From: an uncultured Cellvibrio sp.
GTDB taxonomy: Bacteria; Pseudomonadota; Gammaproteobacteria; Pseudomonadales; Cellvibrionaceae
Length of the DNA: 48,182 bases
Reading direction: 5' to 3'
NCBI GenBank assembly: GCA_946481735.1
Contig: CAMLOU010000009.1
Coordinates: 1-48,182 of the forward strand
The notes under the pieces are model-generated. The model did not search any database and had not been told where the DNA came from. It saw only the letters and a list, made by a program, of their open reading frames with translations. The translations under genes and the position numbers were made by a program. Below, piece after piece: positions 15,251 through 23,347 of this stretch (position 1 is its first letter; every line of letters starts with the position of its first letter).

Positions 15251-15307
15251 GTTAGCTTACGCACGGAAGTAAATTCACCCTAAGCGGTAGCTTACACACG
15301 GCTGTAA
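15251..15307 (+). promoter_or_regulatory. Tandem activator-like dyads TTAC-N8-GTAA
   Basis: Two 22-bp direct repeats (15251-15272 and 15286-15307, 35 bp apart) each contain a dyad, TTACGCACGGAAGTAA and TTACACACGGCTGTAA, that is TTACRCACGGMWGTAA. They lie about 145-200 bp upstream of the candidate sigma-54 promoter, the normal distance for enhancer-binding-protein sites acting by looping. The protein is not known, and no such activator gene is in the window. Confidence 0.6.
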
Positions 15308-15450
15308 GACAAAAGGCTCACACTAACTTCAAACCTGTGCTGTTACATCGATAGAAACGACGGCGGACGACACGAAGAGTGGTAACTCTTTCACATTGTG
15401 CTTCCGCAATTGGTGTAAACCGGCACCCCTTTTCTCAAGCACTCCCGAAG

Positions 15451-15466
15451 CGGCCTTTCTTTTGCA
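15451..15466 (+). promoter_or_regulatory. Candidate sigma-54 promoter of the gumB-J operon
   Basis: CGGCCTTTCTTTTGCA has GG and GC separated by exactly 10 bases, the obligatory -24/-12 spacing, with the strong TTGCA -12 element; the -24 half (GGCC) is weaker than consensus TGGCAC. Transcription would start near 15477. Confidence 0.55.
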
Positions 15467-15532
15467 TAGGTATTGCTACGCAAGCTTCGTCGTTATACGG
15501 GGAAAGGCCATTAACGCCACAAAGGAAAACCC

Positions 15533-16333
15533 ATGAAGGAATTTTTTCGAACAGTAGTATGGGGCGTCCTGATCTGCATGGCAGTTGCCAACGCCCACGC
15601 GCAAAACCGTTACCTGATGGGACCGGGCGATGAAATTCGCCTGACCGTCTACAACCAGCCTGATCTCACCACCGAGGGACAAATCAGTGGTGATGGCACC
15701 ATGGAAATTCCGCTGCTGGGCAGCGTGCAACTCGCCGGCCGCAGCAGTGCCGACGCCGCACGGATGATCGCCGATCATTATGTGCGCGGCGACTTTTTAC
15801 AGGATGCCCACGTCAATATCCTGATCACCAAATACCGCAGCCAGTCCGTGGCGATTCTGGGCAAGGTTAATAATCCCGGCAAACTGGTATTGGAAGGCCC
15901 CACATCACTGACCGACGCCCTGGCCTTTGCCGGTGGTGTTGCCGAAACCGGCAGCGAACACCTGATCCTGATCCGCACCGACAAAAACGGTAAGCAGGAG
16001 CGTTATGAATACGACCTGCAACAACTGCTGAACCACGAAGCAGAAGACCAGCCGGTGGTGTGGATGAAAAACGGCGACACGATTTACGTCCCGGTGGCCG
16101 GCCGCTTTTACCTGAGTGGCGAGGTGCGCTCGCCGGGCATGTACCCGCTCGATCGCAAACTTAACGTGATGCAAGCCCTGGGTGTTGGCGGCGGCCCAAC
16201 CGCGCGCGCCAATGCCAAAGCGGTCAAGTTGTATCGCCGGCAGCCCGATGGTTCTACCAAAGAGCTGCGGGCTCAACCCGACCAGCCGGTAATGGACGGC
16301 GATGTGTTGGTTATTCAGGAAAGCCTTTTTTAG
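15533..16333 (+). CDS. gumB: Polysaccharide export protein, GumB/Wza (OPX) family
   Basis: A 266-residue periplasmic/outer-membrane protein. The signal peptide ends NAHA-QN (about residue 23). A Poly_export domain (about 25-110) begins with YLMGPGDEIRLTVYNQPDLT, followed by two SLBB domains (about 115-160 and 195-255: VAILGKVNNPGKL and FYLSGEVRSPGMYPL). Cleavage looks like signal peptidase I, with no lipobox Cys, so it is not lipidated as Wza is. It would form the outer-membrane exit channel working with the GumC-like protein. It is the first gene of the operon, behind a candidate sigma-54 promoter. Confidence 0.9.
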   Translation: MKEFFRTVVWGVLICMAVANAHAQNRYLMGPGDEIRLTVYNQPDLTTEGQISGDGTMEIPLLGSVQLAGRSSADAARMIADHYVRGDFLQDAHVNILITKYRSQSVAILGKVNNPGKLVLEGPTSLTDALAFAGGVAETGSEHLILIRTDKNGKQERYEYDLQQLLNHEAEDQPVVWMKNGDTIYVPVAGRFYLSGEVRSPGMYPLDRKLNVMQALGVGGGPTARANAKAVKLYRRQPDGSTKELRAQPDQPVMDGDVLVIQESLF

Positions 16334-16345
16334 GGAGTCAGCAGT

Positions 16346-17725
16346 ATGAACCTGGCGGCACTTTTACGAATCTTGCGCGCGCGATGGTTGACCATCGCCG
16401 GTATGACCCTGATCGCGGTGGTGGTGGCCGGTATTGTTACCTTCCAGACACCCAAGTCCTATACGGCCTCTACCGAGCTGATCATCGATGGCAAAGGGCA
16501 GGACCCCATCAGCGGGGAAGCCCTGCCGGCACGGATGCTGTCCGGCTATATTGCTACCCAGGCCGATATCATCCGCAGCCGCAATGTGGCCAACAAGGTG
16601 ATCGACCAGCTCAACCTGATCGAAGAGCCGGCCCTGCAACCGGAATTTCGCGCCGCCAGTACCGAGCCCCTGCCCTCGCGCGGCTGGCTGCTCTATTACC
16701 TCAAGACCGGGCTGTCCGTTACCCCTCAGCGCGACAGCAGTGTGCTGAGCATTTCCTTCAAAGCGCGCAACCCCGAACTGGCGGCGCGCATTGCCGATGC
16801 CTTTGCCCAGGCTTACATCCAGACCAACCTGGAGCTGCGCATTGAGCCGGCCAAACAAATCACCCAATGGTACGACCTGCAACTGGAAGCCCTGCGGGAA
16901 AACCTGGTGGATCGGCAGAATGCACTGGCCGCCTATCAGGAAGAACACAACATCATTGCTACCAGTGATCGCCTGGATCTGGAGAGCGCCAAGCTCGCAG
17001 AACTTTCTTCCATGTTGCTGGTGGTACAAGGCCAGCGGCTCGATGAGCAAAGCCGCAGCAAACAGCTGGATGGCAGTAAACCCGGTGCCCTGCCGGAACA
17101 TGTGCTGACCAACCCCCAGGTACAAAAGATCTCGGACGAGCTGTCCCAGGCTCAGGCGCATCTGGCCGAGGTGGGTTCCCAGGTCGGCAGTAATCACCCC
17201 CTGTATCGCCAGGCCCAACGTGAAGTCGAGGCCCTGCAAATCCAACTGCAGCGCACCCTCAAACTGGTGGGAGGCAGTCTGCGCTCGTCGGTGGAGTTGT
17301 CCCAAAGCCGCGAGGAGCAATTGAAGGCCGAGGTCGCCGCGCAAAAAGAACATGTGCTGCAACTGAACCGCAACCGCAACCAACTCACCCTGCTGCGTCA
17401 GGAAGCCGATAACGCCCAGGCCGCCTACGACGCTGCCCTGGCGCGCGCCTCACAAACCAAGCTGGAGAGCCGCATTGCCTTGACCGATGTGGCCATCCTC
17501 AATACCGCCGCCGTGCCCAGCAAACCCACCGAACCCAAGCCGGCCCTGAACCTGGTGATTGCCACCATGCTCGGCCTGTTACTCGGCACAGCCGTCGCCC
17601 TGTGCTGGGAGTGGATTGACCGGCGGGTCCGCAGCGGTGAAGAACTGGAAGCCAGCCTGGGCATACCCGTGCTGGCTTACATACCTCTGGAACGGAATTG
17701 GCCCAAAAGGGAGATCAAGCGATGA
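16346..17725 (+). CDS. gumC: Chain-length determinant / co-polymerase, GumC (Wzz) family
   Basis: A 459-residue inner-membrane protein. It has an N-terminal helix (about 13-33, RARWLTIAGMTLIAVVVAGI), a Wzz domain with a Pro-rich motif, a long periplasmic coiled coil (about 165-375, rich in Gln/Glu/Leu), and a C-terminal helix (about 395-415) preceded by the typical PSKPTEPKPALN. It controls polymer length and bridges the polymerase to the export channel. No kinase domain is fused; instead the next gene, overlapping by four bases, encodes the kinase-like partner, an arrangement seen in EpsF/EpsG systems. Confidence 0.9.
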   Translation: MNLAALLRILRARWLTIAGMTLIAVVVAGIVTFQTPKSYTASTELIIDGKGQDPISGEALPARMLSGYIATQADIIRSRNVANKVIDQLNLIEEPALQPEFRAASTEPLPSRGWLLYYLKTGLSVTPQRDSSVLSISFKARNPELAARIADAFAQAYIQTNLELRIEPAKQITQWYDLQLEALRENLVDRQNALAAYQEEHNIIATSDRLDLESAKLAELSSMLLVVQGQRLDEQSRSKQLDGSKPGALPEHVLTNPQVQKISDELSQAQAHLAEVGSQVGSNHPLYRQAQREVEALQIQLQRTLKLVGGSLRSSVELSQSREEQLKAEVAAQKEHVLQLNRNRNQLTLLRQEADNAQAAYDAALARASQTKLESRIALTDVAILNTAAVPSKPTEPKPALNLVIATMLGLLLGTAVALCWEWIDRRVRSGEELEASLGIPVLAYIPLERNWPKREIKR

Positions 17726-18597
17726 ACAACCTGGCACAGGCTACCGCTGAAGACCTGCAAGTACCCAGTACCCGCGTCAAGATGGGCCATATGCTGGTGG
17801 ATAACGGCAAGATCACCGCCGCCGATCTCAAGGCCATCATCGCCTTGCAGAATGAGCGAGGCATCCGCTTCGGCGAGGCGGCCTTGCTTCTGGGGCTGGT
17901 CAGCCCGGCAGATATCCGCTCCGTACTTGCCCGGCAGTTTGCCTATACCTCGGTACCCGATGCCGCCAGCCGGCTCGCGCCGTCGCTGACGGCGGTGTTC
18001 AGGCCGGACAGCAGCGAGGTGGAAGCCCTGCGCAGCCTGCGCAGTGAACTCATGCTGCGCTACTTCAACACCGCACCAAACCTCAGCCTGGCGGTGGTGG
18101 GTGCAGACGAGGCCGACACCATCGCCCGTACCACCGCTAACCTGGCCATTGTCTTTTCCCAGCTCGGGCTGCGCACATTGCTGATCGACAGCAACCTGCG
18201 CGAGCCGCAGCTGTACAAATTATTCGGGATCGACAGCCGCCAGCCGGGCTTGTCCGACCTGATCGCCGACCGCGCGCGCATCCAGCCCCTGCCGGTCACG
18301 ACCCTGCAATCTCTGTGGTTATTGCCCGCCGGTACCCAGGCGCCCAATCCCCAGGAACTGCTGTCGGGCAGGAACTACCGGGACTATGTGGGCGAACTGG
18401 CCAACCGGTTCGATGTGACCCTGATCAGCACTCCGCCCATGGCGCGCAACCGCGACGCCCAGTTAGTGGCAGCCCATGCCGGCGCGGCCTTGCTGATTGC
18501 CCGGCAACACAACTCGCGGATGAAAGATCTGGAAAACCTCTGCGCCAGTTTGTGGGGTGTCGGCGTGCGTCTGGTGGGTGTGGCCCTGGGGCAATAG
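17722..18597 (+). CDS. EpsG-type BY-kinase-like protein with degenerate ATP site
   Basis: A 291-residue cytoplasmic protein. Residues 18-78 form the N-terminal domain of EpsG-type proteins (GHMLVDNGKIT... RFGEAALLLG), and 100-290 is a BY-kinase/ParA-like fold. Walker A' is kept (TLLIDSNLREP, D156), but the P-loop region (127-137, GADEADTIART) lacks the GK/GR-S/T core, and the Walker B aspartate position in LISTPP is Ser (S236). There is no C-terminal tyrosine cluster. So it may bind the GumC-like protein as a structural regulator without kinase activity. The ATG at 17722 has AAGGGAG upstream and overlaps gumC by four bases. Confidence 0.82.
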   Translation: MNNLAQATAEDLQVPSTRVKMGHMLVDNGKITAADLKAIIALQNERGIRFGEAALLLGLVSPADIRSVLARQFAYTSVPDAASRLAPSLTAVFRPDSSEVEALRSLRSELMLRYFNTAPNLSLAVVGADEADTIARTTANLAIVFSQLGLRTLLIDSNLREPQLYKLFGIDSRQPGLSDLIADRARIQPLPVTTLQSLWLLPAGTQAPNPQELLSGRNYRDYVGELANRFDVTLISTPPMARNRDAQLVAAHAGAALLIARQHNSRMKDLENLCASLWGVGVRLVGVALGQ

Positions 18598-18619
18598 GCC
18601 CATTACGGTAGAGGTCAAG

Positions 18620-19984
18620 ATGGGATTTGCACGCTATCAATCAGCGCCCGGCCTGCTGGCTTCGTCGCCCGCCCTGGACGGTTCGCCCATGAAAGACGCA
18701 AGCGCCGAGCAGGTGTTCGAGCGGCGTCTGGTATTGGGCATTCTGGTGGCCGCCGTGTCCTACCAGGCCTTGCTGTGCCTGATCAACACCCAGGTGTTTT
18801 CTGTCTCGCGCGCCATGGTGGGCCTGGCTGAAGCCGTGATCCTGGCCGCCTGTTTGCCGATCCTGATGCGCCGCCTGCTGCCCGGTGTCATTGTCATCCT
18901 GGCCCTGATGGGCGCCCTGCTCTGCCTGCTGACCCTGCTGAGCGGCGAGATTGAAATCAAAGCCTTCCGCGACTTATTGATCCCGCTGGCCTTCTTCTGG
19001 CTCGGCTGCAACATCGGCCGCCCCGAGCTGGCCGACCGCGCCCTGGCCTTTGCTTTCAGCGTGGTCCTGGCGATGGGCCTGTTCGAATTTTTCCTGCTCG
19101 ATCTCTATACCCAGTTTTTCAACATCTTCGGTTACTACGTGAATATCGGGAATTTGCAGGTCATCACCGAATATGTGCGCGACAGTAAATTGCAGATGAA
19201 CGGCATCCGCCCCGAAGGCATCGGCCGCACCTTATTGCCCGGTTTGCTGGGCAGTCACCGGGTGTCTTCGGTGTTCCTCGAACCCGTCTCCCTGGGCAAC
19301 TTCGCGGCGATTACTGCCGCCTGGGGCCTGAGCCGCGATAAAGCCGAGTGGCGCAAGGGTATTTTCTTTTTTGGTGCCGCGATCGTGTTGATGGTGCTGG
19401 CGGATTCGCGCTTCGCGCTAATGTCCGTGTCCCTGATGGTGGCCATACGGCTGGTGCTCAGCGGTAAGGGCTTGTACCTCGCCATACTCGCGCCCTTCGG
19501 TGCCATCGCTATCGTGATGGCGGCTGGCGCTATGATCGATGAACGTATCGGCGACACCTTCCTCGGCCGCCTGGCCATCAGCGGCTGGGCGCTGGCGGAG
19601 TTTGATGTGGCAACCCTGCTGGGCGCCGGGCCGGGCGAGAACTTTGCCGATATGGGCTATGCCTACGTGCTCTCCACCTTCAGCTTGCCATTGTGCCTGC
19701 TGCTCTGGTTCAGCCTGTGGCTGCTCAATATCCCCGATGAACGCGGGCAGCGCTTTCGCGCCTTTGTGTCGGTTTATATCGCGCTGATCCTGTGCGTCAG
19801 CGGCACCTCGTTATTCGCCTTCAAGACAGCGGCCATGTTGTGGTTCCTGGTGGGCTGCACCCTGCGCAATCCGGCGCCGGAAAGCCCCTCATCCCAGCCG
19901 CTGATCAACCGCGTCAATCAATTCCGTGAGCAGGCCACCCAGGCGCCTCACTCATCAGCCACCCGGAGGAAGGATGTCTATTAA
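18620..19984 (+). CDS. gumE: Polysaccharide polymerase, GumE/Wzy-like
   Basis: A 454-residue integral membrane protein with roughly 11-12 helices and a large periplasmic loop (about 170-225, containing YVRDSKLQMNGIRPEGIGR and SSVFLEPVSLGN). The size, helix pattern and Arg-containing loop are typical of Wzy-type polymerases. It would join lipid-linked repeat units in the periplasm. The name GumE comes mainly from its place in a gum-type locus, since polymerases diverge strongly. ATG 18620 has AGAGG upstream; longer in-frame starts run into the previous gene. It overlaps the next gene by 11 bases. Confidence 0.75.
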   Translation: MGFARYQSAPGLLASSPALDGSPMKDASAEQVFERRLVLGILVAAVSYQALLCLINTQVFSVSRAMVGLAEAVILAACLPILMRRLLPGVIVILALMGALLCLLTLLSGEIEIKAFRDLLIPLAFFWLGCNIGRPELADRALAFAFSVVLAMGLFEFFLLDLYTQFFNIFGYYVNIGNLQVITEYVRDSKLQMNGIRPEGIGRTLLPGLLGSHRVSSVFLEPVSLGNFAAITAAWGLSRDKAEWRKGIFFFGAAIVLMVLADSRFALMSVSLMVAIRLVLSGKGLYLAILAPFGAIAIVMAAGAMIDERIGDTFLGRLAISGWALAEFDVATLLGAGPGENFADMGYAYVLSTFSLPLCLLLWFSLWLLNIPDERGQRFRAFVSVYIALILCVSGTSLFAFKTAAMLWFLVGCTLRNPAPESPSSQPLINRVNQFREQATQAPHSSATRRKDVY

Positions 19985-21110
19985 CGTCACCCATATTGTT
20001 CGCCAGTATTTGCCGTCCATCGGCGGCATGGAAGAAGTGGTGCGTAACATTGCCATGCATCAGGCGCGCTCGGGTCAGCAAAGTACCCGGATCATTACCC
20101 TCGACCGGCTGTTCCGCAACACCAGCCAGCGGCTGCCCCAGCGCGAGGAGATCGGCGGCGTGGAAGTGGTGCGCCTGCCTTACTACGGCTCCAGTCGCTA
20201 TCCGCTGTGTCCCAGTATCCTCGGGCAACTGGGTTCCACGGATGTGGTGCATGTCCACGGTGTGGATTTCTTCTACGACTTTCTGGCGGTCACCAAATGG
20301 TGGCATCGTCGCCCGCTGGTGCTGTCCACCCACGGTGGTTTCTTCCATACCAGCTTTGCCTCCCGCGCCAAGCGGGCTTACTTTGAAACCATCACCCGCC
20401 TGTCGGCCAAGGCCTACAGCCAGGTGGTGGCCACCAGCGCTAATGACGGCCACCTGTTCAGCCGCATCATGAGCGAGCCGAAATTGAAGGTGATTGAGAA
20501 CGGCGTGGATGTGGACAAATACCGCGACCAAGCCTCCCCGAACCTGCAGCCGACCCTGATGTATTTCGGGCGCTGGTCCTCGAACAAGGGCCTGCTGGAG
20601 TCACTGCAACTGATCGCCAGGCTCAAGGCGCGGGACCCCCGCTGGCAGTTGATCATCGCCGGGCGCGAATACGACCACAGCCTGGCCGAGCTGCAAGCGC
20701 GGGCAGCTGAACTGGGGGTTAGCCAGCAGGTGCAACTGGTGGCCAACCCGAGCGATGAGGACATCCGCCGCCTGCTCCAGCAAGCCAGCTACTTTCTTTG
20801 CCTGTCGCGCCACGAGGGCTTCGGGATTGCGCCTATCGAAGGGATGAGCGCGGGCCTGACACCGGTGCTAAGTGATATTCCTCCCTTCCAGCGCTTGGCT
20901 AAGCGCTCTGGCCTGGGCTTCACTATCAATACCGACAACACATCGTTGGATACCGCCATAGACAGTCTCCTGCAACTCCATGCGGAGGGGCAGGACGCCT
21001 ATCTTGCGCGGCGGCGCATTGCCATGTCCTTCTCGCGGCAATACGCCTGGCCCAGAGTAGCCGAGCGCTACCTGGAGTTATACGACAAGTTAGGAGGTCG
21101 ACCGACATGA
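19974..21110 (+). CDS. gumH: GT4 glycosyltransferase, GumH-like alpha-mannosyltransferase
   Basis: A 378-residue GT-B glycosyltransferase. The N-terminus (INVTHIVRQYLPSIGGMEEVV) closely follows GumH as I remember it. The C-terminal half has the GT4 nucleotide-sugar signature: YFGRWSSNKGL, then FLCLSRHEGFGIAPIEGMSAG (about residues 275-295, E-x7-E). In xanthan assembly GumH adds alpha-1,3-mannose from GDP-mannose to cellobiosyl lipid. The start at 19974 has GGAGGAAGG directly upstream, inside the end of the polymerase gene. Another EPS hexosyltransferase is the alternative. Confidence 0.82.
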   Translation: MSINVTHIVRQYLPSIGGMEEVVRNIAMHQARSGQQSTRIITLDRLFRNTSQRLPQREEIGGVEVVRLPYYGSSRYPLCPSILGQLGSTDVVHVHGVDFFYDFLAVTKWWHRRPLVLSTHGGFFHTSFASRAKRAYFETITRLSAKAYSQVVATSANDGHLFSRIMSEPKLKVIENGVDVDKYRDQASPNLQPTLMYFGRWSSNKGLLESLQLIARLKARDPRWQLIIAGREYDHSLAELQARAAELGVSQQVQLVANPSDEDIRRLLQQASYFLCLSRHEGFGIAPIEGMSAGLTPVLSDIPPFQRLAKRSGLGFTINTDNTSLDTAIDSLLQLHAEGQDAYLARRRIAMSFSRQYAWPRVAERYLELYDKLGGRPT

Positions 21111-22159
21111 AATCCCTTATCCACCTTGCTCTCTCCCTGCCGCTGCTCGTACTGCTCACGGTATCTGCAGCCCATGCCACCACCTGCCTGAGTGCCGCGC
21201 GCCTCACCGGCGTGAATATTGCCGGCGCTGAATTCAATTCGAAGCGGTTGCCGGGGGTGATCTTCAAGGATTACACCTACCCCAAGGACTCGGAACTCGC
21301 CTATATCGCCGCCCAGGGCGCTAATGTTATTCGCCTGCCGTTTCGCTGGGAGCGCTTGCAGCCGGAGGCCAACAAGCCGCTCAATGAGGATGAACTGAAG
21401 CGCCTGAAGAGTACGGTTAACAAGGCCGCGGCCCAGAGGCTCTGTGTCATCCTGGATGTACACAACTACGCGGAGTATTACGGCGAGTCCTTTGAAGAAA
21501 AACCCGCATTGGAAGATGCGTTTGTCGATTTATGGAAACGTATCGCCGCAGAGTTTACCGACCCGGACCAAACTATCTTTGGGCTGATGAATGAACCGGC
21601 ACATATGCCCGTCAATCAATGGGCCGACCTGGCCAAGCGCACCGTAAAAGCCTTGCGCGACGCCGACGCGCCCAACCGCATCTTTGTCGGCGGGGGTAGT
21701 TGGAGCGGCTTGCACGACTGGTTCAAACCCAAGGGCGACACCACCAACGCTGCAGAATTTGCCGACCTGAAAGATCCGCTCAAACGCACCACCCTGGAGG
21801 TGCACCAGTACGCCGACGAGTGGTACTCCGGCACCAAGACCGATTGTCATCCACCAGACCATTTTGATCCCAAGTTTGAGCGCATCAGCGCTTGGGCGGC
21901 AGAACATAACCAACAACTGTTCCTGGGCGAATTCGGTGTGGCGGCCACGGAAGAATGCCTGCGAGTGTTGGAGCGCATGCTGTCGCTGATGGAAGGGCCG
22001 ATGTGGAAAGGCTGGACCTATTGGGCCGCGGGCGGCTGGTGGGGTGATTATCCCTTTGCGCTGAACACCAACGCCACCACCCCCTCCTTGCAGTGGAAGC
22101 CGCTGAAAGATCATTTTTATGTTGAGAATCCACCCAATCCGCCGGAACCGGTGAATTAA
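21107..22159 (+). CDS. Secreted GH5 endo-glucanase inside the gum operon
   Basis: A 350-residue glycoside hydrolase family 5 protein with a signal peptide (about 1-25, AAHATTC). Family landmarks are GVNIAGAEF (35-43), VIRLPFRWERL, LDVHNY with H119/N120, acid/base E163 in LMNEPAH, H233 in VHQY and nucleophile E275 in LGEFGV. The catalytic set is complete. It lacks linkers and binding modules, unlike scavenging cellulases. It starts inside the gumH stop (ATGA) and is followed by gumK, so it is part of EPS synthesis. A xanthan-type polymer has a beta-1,4-glucan backbone, so this enzyme could trim or release it in the periplasm, as BcsZ does for cellulose and AlgL for alginate. Confidence 0.92.
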   Translation: MKSLIHLALSLPLLVLLTVSAAHATTCLSAARLTGVNIAGAEFNSKRLPGVIFKDYTYPKDSELAYIAAQGANVIRLPFRWERLQPEANKPLNEDELKRLKSTVNKAAAQRLCVILDVHNYAEYYGESFEEKPALEDAFVDLWKRIAAEFTDPDQTIFGLMNEPAHMPVNQWADLAKRTVKALRDADAPNRIFVGGGSWSGLHDWFKPKGDTTNAAEFADLKDPLKRTTLEVHQYADEWYSGTKTDCHPPDHFDPKFERISAWAAEHNQQLFLGEFGVAATEECLRVLERMLSLMEGPMWKGWTYWAAGGWWGDYPFALNTNATTPSLQWKPLKDHFYVENPPNPPEPVN

Positions 22160-22186
22160 TTTTTTGCACGCAATGGGAGCATGCTT

Positions 22187-23347
22187 ATGAATCCGCAAGC
22201 CGCTGTTATGGAACAACCGTCCACCGCGACGGATAACTTCCTGGTGCTGTCAGCGCACGACTATCGCTCTCCGCGCAAGGCGAGTATTCATTTCATTACC
22301 AATGAACTGGCCAAGCGCGGGCCGACACGATTTTTTTCGCTGCGTTACAGCATGCTCTCGCGCTACACATCTGACCCGCGCCTGTCGCTGGACGACCAGG
22401 CCAATCGTGTTGCCACACATCAAGGGGTGGAATGTTATTTATGGAAGACCATGATTCACCCTTTCAATACCCGGCGCAGCTGGTTGCGCCCGGCGGAGAG
22501 TGCGATGTACCGCTGGTACAGCCAGGGGCGCAACAACGTGTTGCGTCAGTGGATCAGGGAAGCCACGGTTATCTTGTTGGAAAGCGGTGTGGCACCGGTG
22601 TTTTTTGATTTGATTAAACAATTGAATCCGGCAGCAAAGATTTTGTATCGCGCATCGGACTCACTGGAAGCCATCAACGTCGCTGAGTATGTGAACCATG
22701 CCTTTGCGCGGGCCGCGAGCGGTATCAACACCATTGCGCTGCCGTCCAAAGCCCTGGCTGAAAGTATTCCCAGTCGCCACAACCTGATCTTTGTGCCGCA
22801 CGGTATTGATCATTCGGTGGCCGAGCAAGCTGATCCCTCGCCTTATGAAGACGAGGGCATTCACGCGGTATCCGTGGGCTCCATGTTGTTTGATCCCACG
22901 TTTTTTATTCTCGCCTCCCAACGTTTTCCGCATATTCATTTTCATGTCATCGGCTCCGGTCACCCACGCCACCCGGAGTACAGCGATAACGTGACGGTGT
23001 ACGGCGAGATGCCCTTCGCCCAGACACTGCGTTACATCAAACATGCGCGTATCGGTATCGCGCCTTACTCAAGTACGAATTTACCGGCTTACTTGCGCGA
23101 TACCTCCTTGAAATTAATCCAATACGAATTTTTTAAATTGCCGGCCATCTGCCCTAATTTTATTGCAGCGGATTATCCCACGCGCTTCGGTTATGAAATC
23201 GGTAATGCCGATTCCATCGAGCAAGCCATCACTCGCGCGCTGAGCCCGGTACAACCACTGAGCACCCGACCGGTGCTGAGTTGGGGCGAAGTCACCGAAC
23301 GCATGCTGACCCCGCAATTTTTTCGCGACACGGAGATGACTGCATGA
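22187..23347 (+). CDS. gumK: GumK glucuronosyltransferase (GT70)
   Basis: A 386-residue protein matching Xanthomonas GumK along its length as I recall that sequence: FLVLSAHDYRSPRKASIHFI near the start, then HPFNTRRSWLRP, ILYRASDSLEAINVAEYV (with the catalytic-base Asp of the RASD motif), HAVSVGSMLFDP, FHVIGSGHPRHPEYSDNVTV and YGEMPFAQTLRYIKHARIGIAPY. GumK transfers glucuronic acid from UDP-GlcA to the mannose of the lipid-linked trisaccharide at the inner membrane. This is the most specific marker that the locus makes a xanthan-like polymer. ATG 22187 is better spaced from GGGAG than ATG 22181. Confidence 0.95.
   Translation: MNPQAAVMEQPSTATDNFLVLSAHDYRSPRKASIHFITNELAKRGPTRFFSLRYSMLSRYTSDPRLSLDDQANRVATHQGVECYLWKTMIHPFNTRRSWLRPAESAMYRWYSQGRNNVLRQWIREATVILLESGVAPVFFDLIKQLNPAAKILYRASDSLEAINVAEYVNHAFARAASGINTIALPSKALAESIPSRHNLIFVPHGIDHSVAEQADPSPYEDEGIHAVSVGSMLFDPTFFILASQRFPHIHFHVIGSGHPRHPEYSDNVTVYGEMPFAQTLRYIKHARIGIAPYSSTNLPAYLRDTSLKLIQYEFFKLPAICPNFIAADYPTRFGYEIGNADSIEQAITRALSPVQPLSTRPVLSWGEVTERMLTPQFFRDTEMTA

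Larger units (their letters stand above)
15056..15532. other. Control region of the rightward exopolysaccharide operon
   Basis: About 477 bases with no gene. The first 190 bases are AT-rich and featureless apart from short T-runs. Two tandem dyads lie at 15255-15307 and a candidate sigma-54 promoter at 15451-15466. The untranslated leader would be about 55 bases and ends with AAAGGAAAA before ATG 15533. Confidence 0.6.

Noticed and set aside
16364..17383. 339-codon open frame opposite gumC
   Set aside because: Antisense shadow of a GC-rich coiled-coil gene with no start signal or recognisable protein features.
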